A stretch of 64,000 nucleotides of DNA from Anaerobacterium chartisolvens (GTDB lineage Bacteria; Bacillota; Clostridia; Acetivibrionales; DSM-27016): the NCBI RefSeq assembly GCF_003337415.1, contig NZ_QPJT01000026.1, positions 1-64,000 of the forward strand, written 5' to 3'. The position numbers were made by a program, and so were the translations under genes. The notes under the pieces were generated by a model. The model was not told the origin of the DNA. It saw only the letters and a program-made list of their open reading frames with translations, and did not search any database. Below are positions 51,042 to 60,070 of the stretch, piece after piece. Positions within the stretch are counted from its first letter, which is position 1; every line of letters begins with the position of its first letter.

Positions 51042-51377
51042 TCACATGCTGCTGACAGCAGTGTCTATATTATCGTATACAGGCATTATCCTTAAAAGTC
51101 CCGACATTTCAAAAATACGCTTCACCTGTGAGTTGACATTTGCTATTACAGCTTTTCCATTCAGCTTTTGAATATTCTTATATCTTCCCATTATTACCCC
51201 TATCCCCGAGCTATCCATAAAAGTAACCCTTGAAAAGTCAAAAACTACATTTTTAGTGGTGGATTTCATCATCTCTCCGTCAACCTTTTCACGGATATAT
51301 TCGGCGGAATGATGATCCATTTCCCCATATATTGCAACTATCAGTGTAGAGCCTCTGCTTGAAAATTTAACCTGCAA
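51042..51377 (-). CDS. spoIIAA: Anti-sigma-F factor antagonist SpoIIAA
   Basis: SpoIIAA is a STAS protein that, when unphosphorylated, frees SigF from SpoIIAB. The 111-residue protein has GEMDHHSAEYIREKV and the phospho-Ser strand VTFMDSSGIGVIMGRYK. The TTG at 51377 has GGGGAGG 8 nt upstream; an ATG at 51395 overlaps that RBS. It is the first gene of the spoIIA operon. A sigma-H promoter is expected upstream, but I find no convincing match. Confidence 0.95.
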   Translation of the reverse strand: MQVKFSSRGSTLIVAIYGEMDHHSAEYIREKVDGEMMKSTTKNVVFDFSRVTFMDSSGIGVIMGRYKNIQKLNGKAVIANVNSQVKRIFEMSGLLRIMPVYDNIDTAVSSM

Positions 51378-51527
51378 ATGTACACGCCTCCCCATAACAT
51401 ATTGTACGCAAATAATTATTTTACAATTATGACCATATTAAGCCCCATCTTAATCTATTCTCTATCCTTCAGAAAAACCCTTCAAAGAAAATTGCAATAT
51501 TATGTAAGATATAGATTTTTATTTCTC

Positions 51528-51589
51528 TATAAAAAGACAAACGAGCCGACTGCAAAGCACATTGTATTTAAGCACTTGCTTTGCGCTCG
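51528..51589 (-). terminator. Terminator of the whiA-HPr transcript
   Basis: Outer CGAGC/GCTCG and inner GCAAAGCA/TGCTTTGC arms enclose a 17-nt loop, and the minus strand continues with GTTTGTCTTTTTATA. It separates HPr from the spoIIA operon. Confidence 0.85.
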
Positions 51590-51628
51590 CCCCATGTACA
51601 GCATTTAAGTTTCAATATCGGGCAATTC

Positions 51629-51892
51629 TTATTCCTTAAAACCCAAGGACATAAGCTCTGTCAGCTCTTTAACCGCCAAATGCTCATCCTCGCCCTCGGC
51701 TCCGATAGTAATTTGAGACCCTTGAACGGCAGTCAAAGACATCAATCCCATTATGCTCTTGGCATTTACCTTCTTATCCGACTTTATTATCCAAATATGT
51801 GAAGTAAACTTTCCCGCAGTCTGAACAAACAAAGCGGCGTGTCTGGCATGAAGCGCGGTTGAATTCGATATCTCAACAGTACTCTCAACCAT
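51629..51892 (-). CDS. HPr-family phosphocarrier protein (Crh position)
   Basis: The 87-residue protein has the HPr fold and both regulatory sites: His15 in TALHARHAALFVQ and Ser46 in NAKSIMGLMSL, the HprK target. The canonical His-Ala-Arg-Pro motif reads His-Ala-Arg-His here (Pro18 to His18). It sits directly after whiA, where B. subtilis has crh, but it retains His15, which Crh lacks. It may serve both PTS transfer and CcpA co-regulation, or only the latter. GGAGGAGTAATTA precedes the ATG. Confidence 0.9.
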   Translation of the reverse strand: MVESTVEISNSTALHARHAALFVQTAGKFTSHIWIIKSDKKVNAKSIMGLMSLTAVQGSQITIGAEGEDEHLAVKELTELMSLGFKE

Positions 51893-51895
51893 TAA

Positions 51896-52870
51896 TTACT
51901 CCTCCTCCAAGTTTCTGGCATTCTCTGCAATCTCATCTAATCTTCTCAATCTGTGGTTTACACCCGATTTGCCCAAGGCAGGACTAAGCATTTGACCCAA
52001 TTCCTTTAAATTTGCGTCGCTATAGTTAAGCCTCAGCTCGGCAACCTCTCTCAAATTATCGGGAAGGTTATCGAAGCCCAAGGTGTCTCTTATATATTTA
52101 ATGTTCTCCACCTGCCTGACTGAAGCTGTAACGGTTTTTTCAAGGTTGGCGGTTTCACAATTGACAATCCTGTTTACATTATTCCTCATTTCCTTAAGAA
52201 TACGCACATTTTCAAGCTCCAGCAAGGAAGTATGCGCTCCTATTATATTCAAAAAGTCCACTATGTTTTCACCTTCCTTTAAATAGGTAACATATGTGCC
52301 TTTTCGTTTTACTATCTTGGCATTTAAGCCAAACCCGTTCATAAGCATCTGTATTTGGGCAGCAGCCTCTCTGCTGTGATTGGATATTTCAAGATGATAG
52401 GTCTTTTCAGGATCACTTATAGACCCTCCGGACAGAAAGGCACCCCTGAGATATGCCTTTTTACAGCAGGGCTTTTTAAATTTATTATCCCCAAATAATG
52501 ATGAGTCCGCGGCACTGTTTAAAAAGCTGGCCCCCCTTTTGTTTCTGGCAGTCATGCGGATATCCTCCAGTATCTGCCCGGCACCTGCCAGATCAGTTAT
52601 TACCAGTATATATGAAGTATGCTTTTTTAGTTTTTTGCTCTTTCTGGCCACAACCTCAGGATAGATGTTGTATATTTTCTTTATATTAGTAAAAAGCTTG
52701 CGCGCAAAAGCAGCGTTTTCAGTTACGACCTTAATGTTAGCCTCACCCTTTGCATTGAAGCCTATCACCCCGCTTATCCTGACAACTGCCGCCAATTCGG
52801 AAAGCAAACAGCACCTTCCCGCTATTTCAATCCTGCATAATTCGTTTTTTACCGATGATGAGAATGACAA
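51896..52870 (-). CDS. whiA: WhiA, LAGLIDADG-derived DNA-binding regulator
   Basis: WhiA joins a degenerate LAGLIDADG homing-endonuclease domain to a C-terminal HTH; in Firmicutes it affects cell division and chromosome segregation. The 324-residue protein starts [13 protein letters not shown], has [21 protein letters not shown] (the LAGLIDADG-like helix), and an HTH end ([20 protein letters not shown]). I chose the TTG at 52870 to match the family N-terminus (MSFSSxVKNEL), with GGGGTG upstream; ATG 52888 is the alternative. It is 3 nt upstream of HPr. Confidence 0.95.
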   Translation of the reverse strand: MSFSSSVKNELCRIEIAGRCCLLSELAAVVRISGVIGFNAKGEANIKVVTENAAFARKLFTNIKKIYNIYPEVVARKSKKLKKHTSYILVITDLAGAGQILEDIRMTARNKRGASFLNSAADSSLFGDNKFKKPCCKKAYLRGAFLSGGSISDPEKTYHLEISNHSREAAAQIQMLMNGFGLNAKIVKRKGTYVTYLKEGENIVDFLNIIGAHTSLLELENVRILKEMRNNVNRIVNCETANLEKTVTASVRQVENIKYIRDTLGFDNLPDNLREVAELRLNYSDANLKELGQMLSPALGKSGVNHRLRRLDEIAENARNLEEE

Positions 52871-52961
52871 GTGACACACCCCATCCAAAGACTGCTATAA
52901 TAAAGACAAATATTCCGCCCTGTTTTTGCAGAGCTTAATACAATATATCACAAAAATAATT

Positions 52962-54944
52962 TTATTGCAAATCCCCCGAGCCATGCGCTATAAGCTCTGT
53001 ATATGCCCTGAGAATCTCTCCTACGCTCCATGCCTGTGCAAAGCATCCCTTAGGAGCATTTGACCCGTCTCCATCAAATATTTCCGATATTGAGCCTATG
53101 CAGCCGTCTGAAAGATGATCCCTTAAGGGCTCTATAAATTTAAGAGCAAGCCTTCTATTGCTTTCAGTATTTCCATAAGCTTTTATAAAGGCGGTTATAA
53201 AATGCCCCAGCGGCCATGTCCAAACCGTCCCTTGATGGTAGGAGCTGTCTCTGCTGTGAATGTCACCGGTATAAATGCCTCTGTAGTTCCTGTCACTGCC
53301 GCACAGGCTCTTTAGACCATAAGTGGAATATAACTCCTTCCATACCTTACGAACCAGCTTTTTTGCTTTTTCTCCCGATATCACAGGATAAGACAGGCTA
53401 ACGGCAAATATCTGATTGGGCCTTACGCTGGAATCCCTATAATCATTAATTACCACATCATACAGACATTGCTTGCGGTTATTCCAAAAGGCAGCTTCAA
53501 AGGATTTCCGGGCCTTTTCGGCTATAGACCTGTAATAACCGGCGTCATCCCCGTTTAGACCGGCAAGCCTTTCCATTATATTAATAGCATTATACCATAA
53601 CGCATTTATTTCAACCGCCTTGCCATGCCTGGGCGTAACCACCCAGCGCCCTATCTTGGCATCCATCCATGTAAGCTGTATCCCCGCCTGGCCTGCTGAA
53701 ATAAGATAGTCGGAATCCATTGCTATATTAAACCTTGTTCCTTTAATATAGTGCCCAATAATGTCTTTTAATACCATATATATGTTTTCATTTATAAACT
53801 TTAAATCATCGGTATGCTCTATATACTTGTTTACCGCCTCAAAATACCATAGAGCGGCATCCACACTGTTATACGCGGGTTCATGGGACTCGTCGTCGGG
53901 AAATACATTGGGTACAAGCCCATCCTTTACATACCTTGAGAAGGTATATAATATGTCCCGTGCATCCTCAAATCTCTTTGTCGCAAGGGTAATACCCGTA
54001 AAAGCGATCATTGTATCCCTTCCCCAGTCGGTAAACCACGGATACCCTGCCAGAATGGTCCTTGACTTTGTAGATTCCCTGTGAACAATAAATGCGTCAG
54101 ACGCCATAACAAGCCTGTCCGCAAGCTCATCGCCATACCCCGCGGTACTCACCAGAGCCTTAAGCCTCTTCTCCTCGGCGCTTATCAGCTTCTCACCGCA
54201 GCAGTCCTTTACTTCCTTTTCTAAGGTAGCTATAATGGTCACATGCTTTTCTTCATAGCTTTTAAGCTTTATGTCAAAGCACCCGGGTATATAATGATCC
54301 TCTATATAATCAAGGCCCCTCTCCCTCTCAGCCTCATAATACATATTAAAAAAATAGCACCCGTCCCATACCGTAAATTCTCCCTCGCCGCACAATAAGC
54401 TTATATCGGTATTAAAATAGGCAGGCTTTATAATTGCTCCATTAGGCGCCTTGCTGACATCAAATTTTAAAAATTCACTCCGAGAGCTGTGATGGTAATT
54501 TCTGAAATTAATAAGAGGCGTAAGCCTTAAATTGGCCTCCGCCGCCCCATTTATAATACGGTACTGGATTACTGTGGTATTCTGCCCGTAAACCATGCAA
54601 ATCTTTTTTTCTATAAACGCATCCTCTACACTGTATGTAAAAGTGGGAAGAGGGTTTATGGACACCCTCTGCAGGTTGTAATAGCCCCTCATTATATAAT
54701 CCGGTGTCTGAAATGAATACAGGTTGTAATCCTTTCCATTAATTGTAAAGCATTCATCTATTTTTGATAAGATCAGGTGCCTTTCCACAGGCGCTTTCAG
54801 AGAAGCGACCAGCAACCCATGATACCTTCTTGTATTTGCGCATATAATAGTGGATGATGCAAAGCCCCCGATCCCGTTAGTTAAAAGCCATTCCTTTTCT
54901 ATGCCTCTTTCAAAGGTCCTCCAATCGGCTTTACCGAATTCCAT
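52962..54944 (-). CDS. Glycogen debranching enzyme (amylo-alpha-1,6-glucosidase, GDE family)
   Basis: The 660-residue protein has the archaeal/bacterial GDE architecture: an N-terminal beta-sandwich (EWLLTNGIGGFASSTIICAN ... RRYHGLLVAS) and a C-terminal (alpha/alpha)6 barrel with WFTDWGRDTMIAFTGI (catalytic Asp), EPAYNSVDAALWYFEA and FAQAWSVGEILRAY. It removes alpha-1,6 branches from glycogen. GGGAGGTTATTTA precedes ATG 54944. It sits between yvcK and whiA, normally adjacent genes, linking storage polysaccharide to this cell-envelope operon. No other glycogen gene is here. Confidence 0.94.
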   Translation of the reverse strand: MEFGKADWRTFERGIEKEWLLTNGIGGFASSTIICANTRRYHGLLVASLKAPVERHLILSKIDECFTINGKDYNLYSFQTPDYIMRGYYNLQRVSINPLPTFTYSVEDAFIEKKICMVYGQNTTVIQYRIINGAAEANLRLTPLINFRNYHHSSRSEFLKFDVSKAPNGAIIKPAYFNTDISLLCGEGEFTVWDGCYFFNMYYEAERERGLDYIEDHYIPGCFDIKLKSYEEKHVTIIATLEKEVKDCCGEKLISAEEKRLKALVSTAGYGDELADRLVMASDAFIVHRESTKSRTILAGYPWFTDWGRDTMIAFTGITLATKRFEDARDILYTFSRYVKDGLVPNVFPDDESHEPAYNSVDAALWYFEAVNKYIEHTDDLKFINENIYMVLKDIIGHYIKGTRFNIAMDSDYLISAGQAGIQLTWMDAKIGRWVVTPRHGKAVEINALWYNAINIMERLAGLNGDDAGYYRSIAEKARKSFEAAFWNNRKQCLYDVVINDYRDSSVRPNQIFAVSLSYPVISGEKAKKLVRKVWKELYSTYGLKSLCGSDRNYRGIYTGDIHSRDSSYHQGTVWTWPLGHFITAFIKAYGNTESNRRLALKFIEPLRDHLSDGCIGSISEIFDGDGSNAPKGCFAQAWSVGEILRAYTELIAHGSGDLQ

Positions 54945-55045
54945 TAAATAACCTCCCGCAAAACTGTAATTTGCTATTTCTCACGTCGATTCTACTTTAT
55001 ATTACCATATTCACTTTTTTTGTCAATACAACAAGGTACTGTCAG

Positions 55046-56380
55046 CTAGGAGCCTACAAAGAGCTTCCTTAACCTGTCCTTAACATAGTAATAATCTATT
55101 ATCCTTTTCTTGTCCTTTGCAAGCACGGTTTCCGCAACAAGATCCATTATTGTAGCCGCAAGCTTTACCGGATCGTGCCTTATAAAATTGCTTTTTATGC
55201 TCACAAAATCGGCTCCTATTATCTTTATTCCCGCCTTATTTAAAATGCCTGAATCCACCCCTACAGTCTCTGCTCCGTCATTTGCGTAATGCAGTCGAAG
55301 CCCCTCGGGTATATCTGCGGTATTTACAATACAATAGTCCAATATCCCCTCATATGTATGCCTTTCAAGTGCTCTGATATGATCGGAAACAGAATACCCG
55401 TCAGTTTCTCCCGGCTGCGTCATAACATTGCAGACATACACCTTTACCGCATGTGAATTCTTGATTGCATTTTCAACCCCGTTTACAAGCAGATTGGGAA
55501 TTATGCTTGTATACAGGCTTCCGGGACCCAGTATAAGCATATCCGCCTCTGAAATAGCATCAAGAGCCTCCTGCAAGGGTATTATATCCTCGTTTTCAAG
55601 AAAAACTCTTTTTATGTCCCCCGGATGGGAGAGGTTATGCCGTCCTATATTTGACTCCCCGCATACAATATGCCCATCCTCCAGCTCGGCGCACAGCTTC
55701 ATATCCTGGAGAGTAACGGGAAGAACATTCCCTGTCACAGCAAGCACATCACTCATTTTTCTTACCGCCTCTTCAAAGCTTGTGGAAATACCATCCATTG
55801 CGGCAAGAAACAAATTTCCAAAGCTCTGGCCCTTTAAAAGCCCGTCCTCAAACCTGTACTGCAAAAGCTTCTCCATTATGGGCTCGGTATCCGCCAATGC
55901 AAGAATACAGTTCCTTATATCTCCCGGAGGAAGCATTCCTAAGTCCTGCCTCAGCACACCGGAGCCCCCTCCATCATCTGCCACCGTTACAATGGCGGTT
56001 ATATTTGAGCTGTATGCCTTGAGCCCTCTAAGCATTGTAGAAAGCCCCGTTCCCCCTCCTATGGCTACAATTTTAGGACCCTTTATCAATATGCGCTTTT
56101 CGTAAAGCAAATTACTCAGCCTGTCGGAGTCAAGCGAAATTCTGAAGCCGCTGTTTGAAATAGCGTGAAAGAAGGTTTTTGCCACATACTTTACCGAAAG
56201 AAATATAAATACACAGCCTGCAATAATTAAAAGTATTGACAGAATGATTTTAATAGCGCTTAAATATATTTCAGTAACAAGAAAGGACAGTCCGAAGCTG
56301 ATACTTGCAACCCCCACAGCTCCAAGGACAATCCATCTTTTGACCCTGATGCCCGGTCTGAACCAATCAATAAACCTCAT
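55046..56380 (-). CDS. yvcK: YvcK/GlmR family regulator of cell-wall precursor flux
   Basis: YvcK (GlmR) binds UDP-GlcNAc and steers carbon into peptidoglycan during gluconeogenic growth. The 444-residue protein has two N-terminal transmembrane helices (about residues 15-60), absent in B. subtilis but seen in many Clostridia, followed by KIVAIGGGTGLSTMLRGLK, VTVADDGGGSGVLRQDLGML and ILGPGSLYTSIIPNL. GGAGGATGTT precedes ATG 56380. It lies 26 nt after rapZ. Confidence 0.95.
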   Translation of the reverse strand: MRFIDWFRPGIRVKRWIVLGAVGVASISFGLSFLVTEIYLSAIKIILSILLIIAGCVFIFLSVKYVAKTFFHAISNSGFRISLDSDRLSNLLYEKRILIKGPKIVAIGGGTGLSTMLRGLKAYSSNITAIVTVADDGGGSGVLRQDLGMLPPGDIRNCILALADTEPIMEKLLQYRFEDGLLKGQSFGNLFLAAMDGISTSFEEAVRKMSDVLAVTGNVLPVTLQDMKLCAELEDGHIVCGESNIGRHNLSHPGDIKRVFLENEDIIPLQEALDAISEADMLILGPGSLYTSIIPNLLVNGVENAIKNSHAVKVYVCNVMTQPGETDGYSVSDHIRALERHTYEGILDYCIVNTADIPEGLRLHYANDGAETVGVDSGILNKAGIKIIGADFVSIKSNFIRHDPVKLAATIMDLVAETVLAKDKKRIIDYYYVKDRLRKLFVGS

Positions 56381-56406
56381 AACATCCTCCATTTTGGTGA
56401 TGATGC

Positions 56407-57276
56407 CTAATGCCTTCTGTTATCCTTTTCAATATCCCTGTGCTCTACTATTACACTATTTTCTCTGCCTAAGAGAGACTTATACAATTCATCCGCTATG
56501 GCCACAGATCTGTGCCGGCCTCCCGTACAGCCTATTCCTATAACCAGTTGTGATTTTCCCTCTTTTATATAGTTAGGTATCAAAAATTCCAGCATGTCGT
56601 TCAGCTTCCCCATAAACTCTATAGTCTCATTTGAGTTCAATACATAGTCCCTGACTGTCTGCTGCTTTCCCGTAAGGCTTTTCATGGAAGGTATGTAATA
56701 GGGGTTGGGGATAAAGCGCACATCAAAAACAAGGTCACAATCCATAGGCATACCGTATTTGAATCCAAATGAAATTATGCTTATAATTAAGCCGCTGAAG
56801 CTCTTCCCCTCAACAAATATATTGGATATTTCCTCCTTAAGCTGCCTTGTACTAAGGTTAGAGGTGTCTATAATATGATTTGCCCTTTCCTTTATAGGCT
56901 TAAGTATTCCTCTTTCCTGCCTTATACCATTTATAAGGCGACCCTCGGGAGACAGAGGGTGTGATCTCCTGCTTTCCTTATACCTCTTTATCAGCACCTC
57001 GTCTGAGGCCTCCAAAAACAGTATCTCATAAGAAAAGCCTCCTCTTTTTATATCATCAAGCGCAGGGAACAGGTCACGGAGCAGCTCCCCTCCCCTTATA
57101 TCAATAACCAGCGCAATCCTGTCCATTTTATCATTGCTCTGGAAGCATATTTCGGCAAACTTCGGTATAAGCGCAGGCGGCAGGTTATCCACACAAAAAA
57201 ATCCGAAATCCTCCAGATATTTTATCACCTGACTTTTGCCCGCACCCGAAATACCTGTAATTATTACAAACCTCAT
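56407..57276 (-). CDS. rapZ: RapZ/YvcJ-family nucleotide-binding protein
   Basis: The 289-residue protein has the Walker [46 protein letters not shown], and a C-terminal domain with [19 protein letters not shown] and [16 protein letters not shown]. In Gram-negatives RapZ controls GlmS mRNA; in Firmicutes YvcJ has a less defined role in competence and cell-wall metabolism. AGGAGGTACAA precedes ATG 57276. It lies between murB and yvcK. Confidence 0.95.
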   Translation of the reverse strand: MRFVIITGISGAGKSQVIKYLEDFGFFCVDNLPPALIPKFAEICFQSNDKMDRIALVIDIRGGELLRDLFPALDDIKRGGFSYEILFLEASDEVLIKRYKESRRSHPLSPEGRLINGIRQERGILKPIKERANHIIDTSNLSTRQLKEEISNIFVEGKSFSGLIISIISFGFKYGMPMDCDLVFDVRFIPNPYYIPSMKSLTGKQQTVRDYVLNSNETIEFMGKLNDMLEFLIPNYIKEGKSQLVIGIGCTGGRHRSVAIADELYKSLLGRENSVIVEHRDIEKDNRRH

Positions 57277-57329
57277 TTGTACCTCCTGTTGAGTTTCAGA
57301 GTCCGTCATCTATAGAAAGACCGCAAGCT

Positions 57330-58244
57330 TTATTGCTCTCCTAATATTTTTACCTCTGTCTGCAAATTAACCCCAAAACGCAGGCCGACTTGGGATTTTA
57401 TATGCTCTATCAGGCATATTATATCGGATGCTTTGGCATTGCCTGTGTTTACAATGAAGCCGCAGTGCTTTGGCGAAACCTGTGCGCCCCCTATGGAGTA
57501 CCCCTTAAGCCCGCAGTCCTCAATAAGCCTGCCTGCAAAATATCCCTCAGGCCTTTTAAATATGCTCCCGGCGCTTGGCATTTCCAACGGCTGCTTATCC
57601 CTTCTCCTCTTGGTGAAATCGTCCATACATGCCTTTATGCAGGCTTTATCCCCTTCCCGGAGCCTTATAACCGATCTTATAACTATGCAGCCCATCTCCT
57701 GTATAGCACTCGTTCTGTATCCGAAGCTGTGAGCTTCACCCTTTATTGAGCCAAAATTCCCCTCGCGATCCATATACTCCGTTTCGACTATGATGTCCTT
57801 CATTTCGCCTCCATAGGCTCCCGCATTCATGCTCACAGCTCCTCCCAAAGTCCCGGGAATTCCCGACGCAAATTCCATTCCGGCCAGACCGTTTTGCAAT
57901 GCTATGTTTGAAAGCCTTGACAGAAGCATTCCCGCTTCAGCCGTTACAGTATTTTGTTCTATGCTGTACGCACAAAAATTCTCGCATATTTTAATTACAA
58001 CTCCCCTGATGCCTTTATCAGATACAATCAGGTTAGTACCGTTACCCATTATGTAAAATTCAATGCCCTCCCTTTTACACGCCCCGACTATCTCAGAAAG
58101 CTCCTCTGCATCTCCCGGTACAATCAGTAAGTCGGCAGGCCCTCCCACCTTAAAGGAGGTATAATTGCTCATAGGCTGATCCGCCACTGCAGTTCCCCTG
58201 CTGATAAGCCCTCTCATCATATGTTCAATATCCCTCTTATTCAA
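57330..58244 (-). CDS. murB: UDP-N-acetylenolpyruvoylglucosamine reductase MurB
   Basis: MurB reduces the enolpyruvyl group with NADPH and FAD to form UDP-MurNAc. The 304-residue protein is of the type IIb length seen in Firmicutes. It has NYTSFKVGGPADLLIVP, GNGTNLIVSDKGIRGVVI, FASGIPGTLGGAVSMNAGAY, and PSAGSIFKRPEGYFAGRLIE. The start is TTG 58244 behind AAGGAGAGGTGTTTA. It lies between the PHP gene and rapZ, and with murA it covers both committed steps. Confidence 0.96.
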   Translation of the reverse strand: MNKRDIEHMMRGLISRGTAVADQPMSNYTSFKVGGPADLLIVPGDAEELSEIVGACKREGIEFYIMGNGTNLIVSDKGIRGVVIKICENFCAYSIEQNTVTAEAGMLLSRLSNIALQNGLAGMEFASGIPGTLGGAVSMNAGAYGGEMKDIIVETEYMDREGNFGSIKGEAHSFGYRTSAIQEMGCIVIRSVIRLREGDKACIKACMDDFTKRRRDKQPLEMPSAGSIFKRPEGYFAGRLIEDCGLKGYSIGGAQVSPKHCGFIVNTGNAKASDIICLIEHIKSQVGLRFGVNLQTEVKILGEQ

Positions 58245-58271
58245 TAAACACCTCTCCTTAGGGCATATATA

Positions 58272-58997
58272 TTAATTATATTTTTTAAAGTTTTGTTTGT
58301 TACTCAAATACTCATTAAATCTCTCTATTGAGGTACACATCACCAAATCCTCCGGCATACCCACTTCATCCAATATTTTATGCACATTTTCAAAGCTGCC
58401 GACAGAAAAGCTTATATGCGAGTCGCTCCCACACACCACCTTAACACCGTACTCCTTGCATTTTAGCGCAAATGTTTTACAATTGCGCTCGCTTCCCGTT
58501 CTCACATAAAAGGAGTGGTTATTTATTTCTATGAGCTTGTTATATTCCTTTGCAGCCATCACAACCCTGTCTATATCCACTTGAAACTGTGGATTTCCGG
58601 GATGTGCCACAGCGTCAATATATGGGTTTTTTAATACATTTATCATTGCCCTTGTATGATCCTCTACAGTCGAGGGAGCTATACAAATGTCATGAAAGCT
58701 GGCAATTGTATACTCCAGCCTCTTTAAATACCCGTCCGGCATATCGGTATTGCCGTCATAGTCTATTATATTTGCTTCAACGCCCTTTAGTACCCTGACT
58801 CCGCATATCTCGTCAGGTATAACCCTTAAATTCCCAAAGTGGTAAAGGTGGGGCGCTCCCCCCATGGATGGGCCGTGATCCGTCATTGCAATCATTTTTA
58901 TTCCCTTGTCCCGAGCTCCTCTCGCCATCTCCTGTATGGTACTGTATGCGTGTCCGCTTGAAACGGTGTGCGTATGTGTATCTATTATTATCTCCAA
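58272..58997 (-). CDS. PHP-domain phosphatase, YcdX-like
   Basis: The 241-residue PHP protein has metal motifs IIDTHTHTVSSGHAYS, MTDHGPSMGG, GVEANIID, DAVAHPGNPQF and CGSDSHISFSVG. PHP hydrolases of the YcdX group act on phosphate esters with trinuclear zinc. The start is TTG 58997 with GGGGAGG upstream. It overlaps the hprK stop by 10 nt, so it is translationally coupled, and it is followed by murB. Confidence 0.92.
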   Translation of the reverse strand: MEIIIDTHTHTVSSGHAYSTIQEMARGARDKGIKMIAMTDHGPSMGGAPHLYHFGNLRVIPDEICGVRVLKGVEANIIDYDGNTDMPDGYLKRLEYTIASFHDICIAPSTVEDHTRAMINVLKNPYIDAVAHPGNPQFQVDIDRVVMAAKEYNKLIEINNHSFYVRTGSERNCKTFALKCKEYGVKVVCGSDSHISFSVGSFENVHKILDEVGMPEDLVMCTSIERFNEYLSNKQNFKKYN

Positions 58998-59944
58998 GGC
59001 ATTTCCTCCCCTTTACTCTGCGCGTCCCTGTTGATTTCACCCATTACCCTCTCATTCAACACCTTTGCGGCATTATACCCCATCTTCTTCTGCCTGTTAT
59101 TCATTGCCGCAACCTCTACTATAACAGCGAGATTCCTTCCGGGCCTTACCGGGATATTCAATGCAGGCACCATCATTCCCAGTATATCGGTATATTCGTC
59201 AACAAGACCCAGCCTGTCATAATTTTTATTGTTGTCCCAGAACTCCAGATTAATTACAAGGTTTATGTTTTCAGTTACTTTTACAGAGCCTACACCATAT
59301 AAATTCTTTACGTCGAGTATACCTATTCCCCTTATTTCTATAAAGTGCCTTATTATATCGGGTGCGGTTCCCACAAGCGTCTTGTCGGAAACCTTTCTGA
59401 TTTCCACTACATCATCGGCAACAAGCCGGTGCCCCCTCTTGACAATTTCAAGGGCAGTCTCGCTTTTACCCACCCCGCTGTCTCCCAATATCAATATCCC
59501 TTCCCCATATACCTCAACGAGAACGCCATGCTTTGTAGTCCTTGGAGCAAGCTGGACATTCATATATCTTATAAGCCCGCTTAAGAATCTCGAAGTAATA
59601 TCCTCAGTCCTTATTATGGGAATGCTGTATTTCTTTGAAACATCTATCATCTCGGGGAAAATCTCAAGGCCTCTGGCGACAACCATGCATGGAAACCCGC
59701 ATTTAAAAAAATCATCCAGCCTCTTATATCTCTCTTCGGAAGACATCTCAGACATATATGCCGTTTCTCCCTTGCCTATAATCTGTATTCTGTCGGTACC
59801 GAAATACTCTAAGTATCCGGCAAGCTGCAAGCCCGATCTGTTTATATCCGAAGTAGATATAATAATATCATCAAGATTTTCCGTATCACTAACAACCTCA
59901 AGCTGAAATTCTTCAATTAATTCCCTTAGGGTTATTGAGTACAT
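58988..59944 (-). CDS. hprK: HPr kinase/phosphorylase
   Basis: HprK phosphorylates Ser46 of HPr in response to fructose-1,6-bisphosphate, the master signal of Firmicutes carbon catabolite repression. The 318-residue protein has the Walker A GEGILILGDSGVGKSETALE, the HxRGxGIxxxxxLYG-like IEIRGIGILDVKNLYGVG, and NIPVRPGRNLAVIVEVAAMN. I chose ATG 59944 with GGGGG upstream; the open frame to 60043 runs through the hppA terminator. Its target HPr is at 51629-51892. Confidence 0.96.
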   Translation of the reverse strand: MYSITLRELIEEFQLEVVSDTENLDDIIISTSDINRSGLQLAGYLEYFGTDRIQIIGKGETAYMSEMSSEERYKRLDDFFKCGFPCMVVARGLEIFPEMIDVSKKYSIPIIRTEDITSRFLSGLIRYMNVQLAPRTTKHGVLVEVYGEGILILGDSGVGKSETALEIVKRGHRLVADDVVEIRKVSDKTLVGTAPDIIRHFIEIRGIGILDVKNLYGVGSVKVTENINLVINLEFWDNNKNYDRLGLVDEYTDILGMMVPALNIPVRPGRNLAVIVEVAAMNNRQKKMGYNAAKVLNERVMGEINRDAQSKGEEMPWR

Positions 59945-59992
59945 AGCCATACCCCCAATTATTTTATCACTGATATTATACCCTAAAAAGGC

Positions 59993-60028
59993 AAAAAAAG
60001 AAACCTTCCTCAAAAATCGAAAGGTTTC
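59993..60028 (-). terminator. Intrinsic terminator of hppA
   Basis: On the minus strand GAAACCTT pairs with AAGGTTTC around a 13-nt loop and is followed by TTTTTTTG. It lies between the hppA stop and hprK. Confidence 0.9.
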
Positions 60029-60070
60029 GTATATTTTCTTCATAGCCTTTGCTAAACGCGCCTGATGCTG

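Noticed and set aside
51396-51500. Possible sigma-H promoter of spoIIA
   Set aside because: GAAGGATAG resembles a -35 element, but no GAAT-type -10 lies at the required distance.
51896-52870. Homing endonuclease or intein in whiA
   Set aside because: The LAGLIDADG-like fold is part of WhiA itself and the catalytic acidic residues are degenerate.
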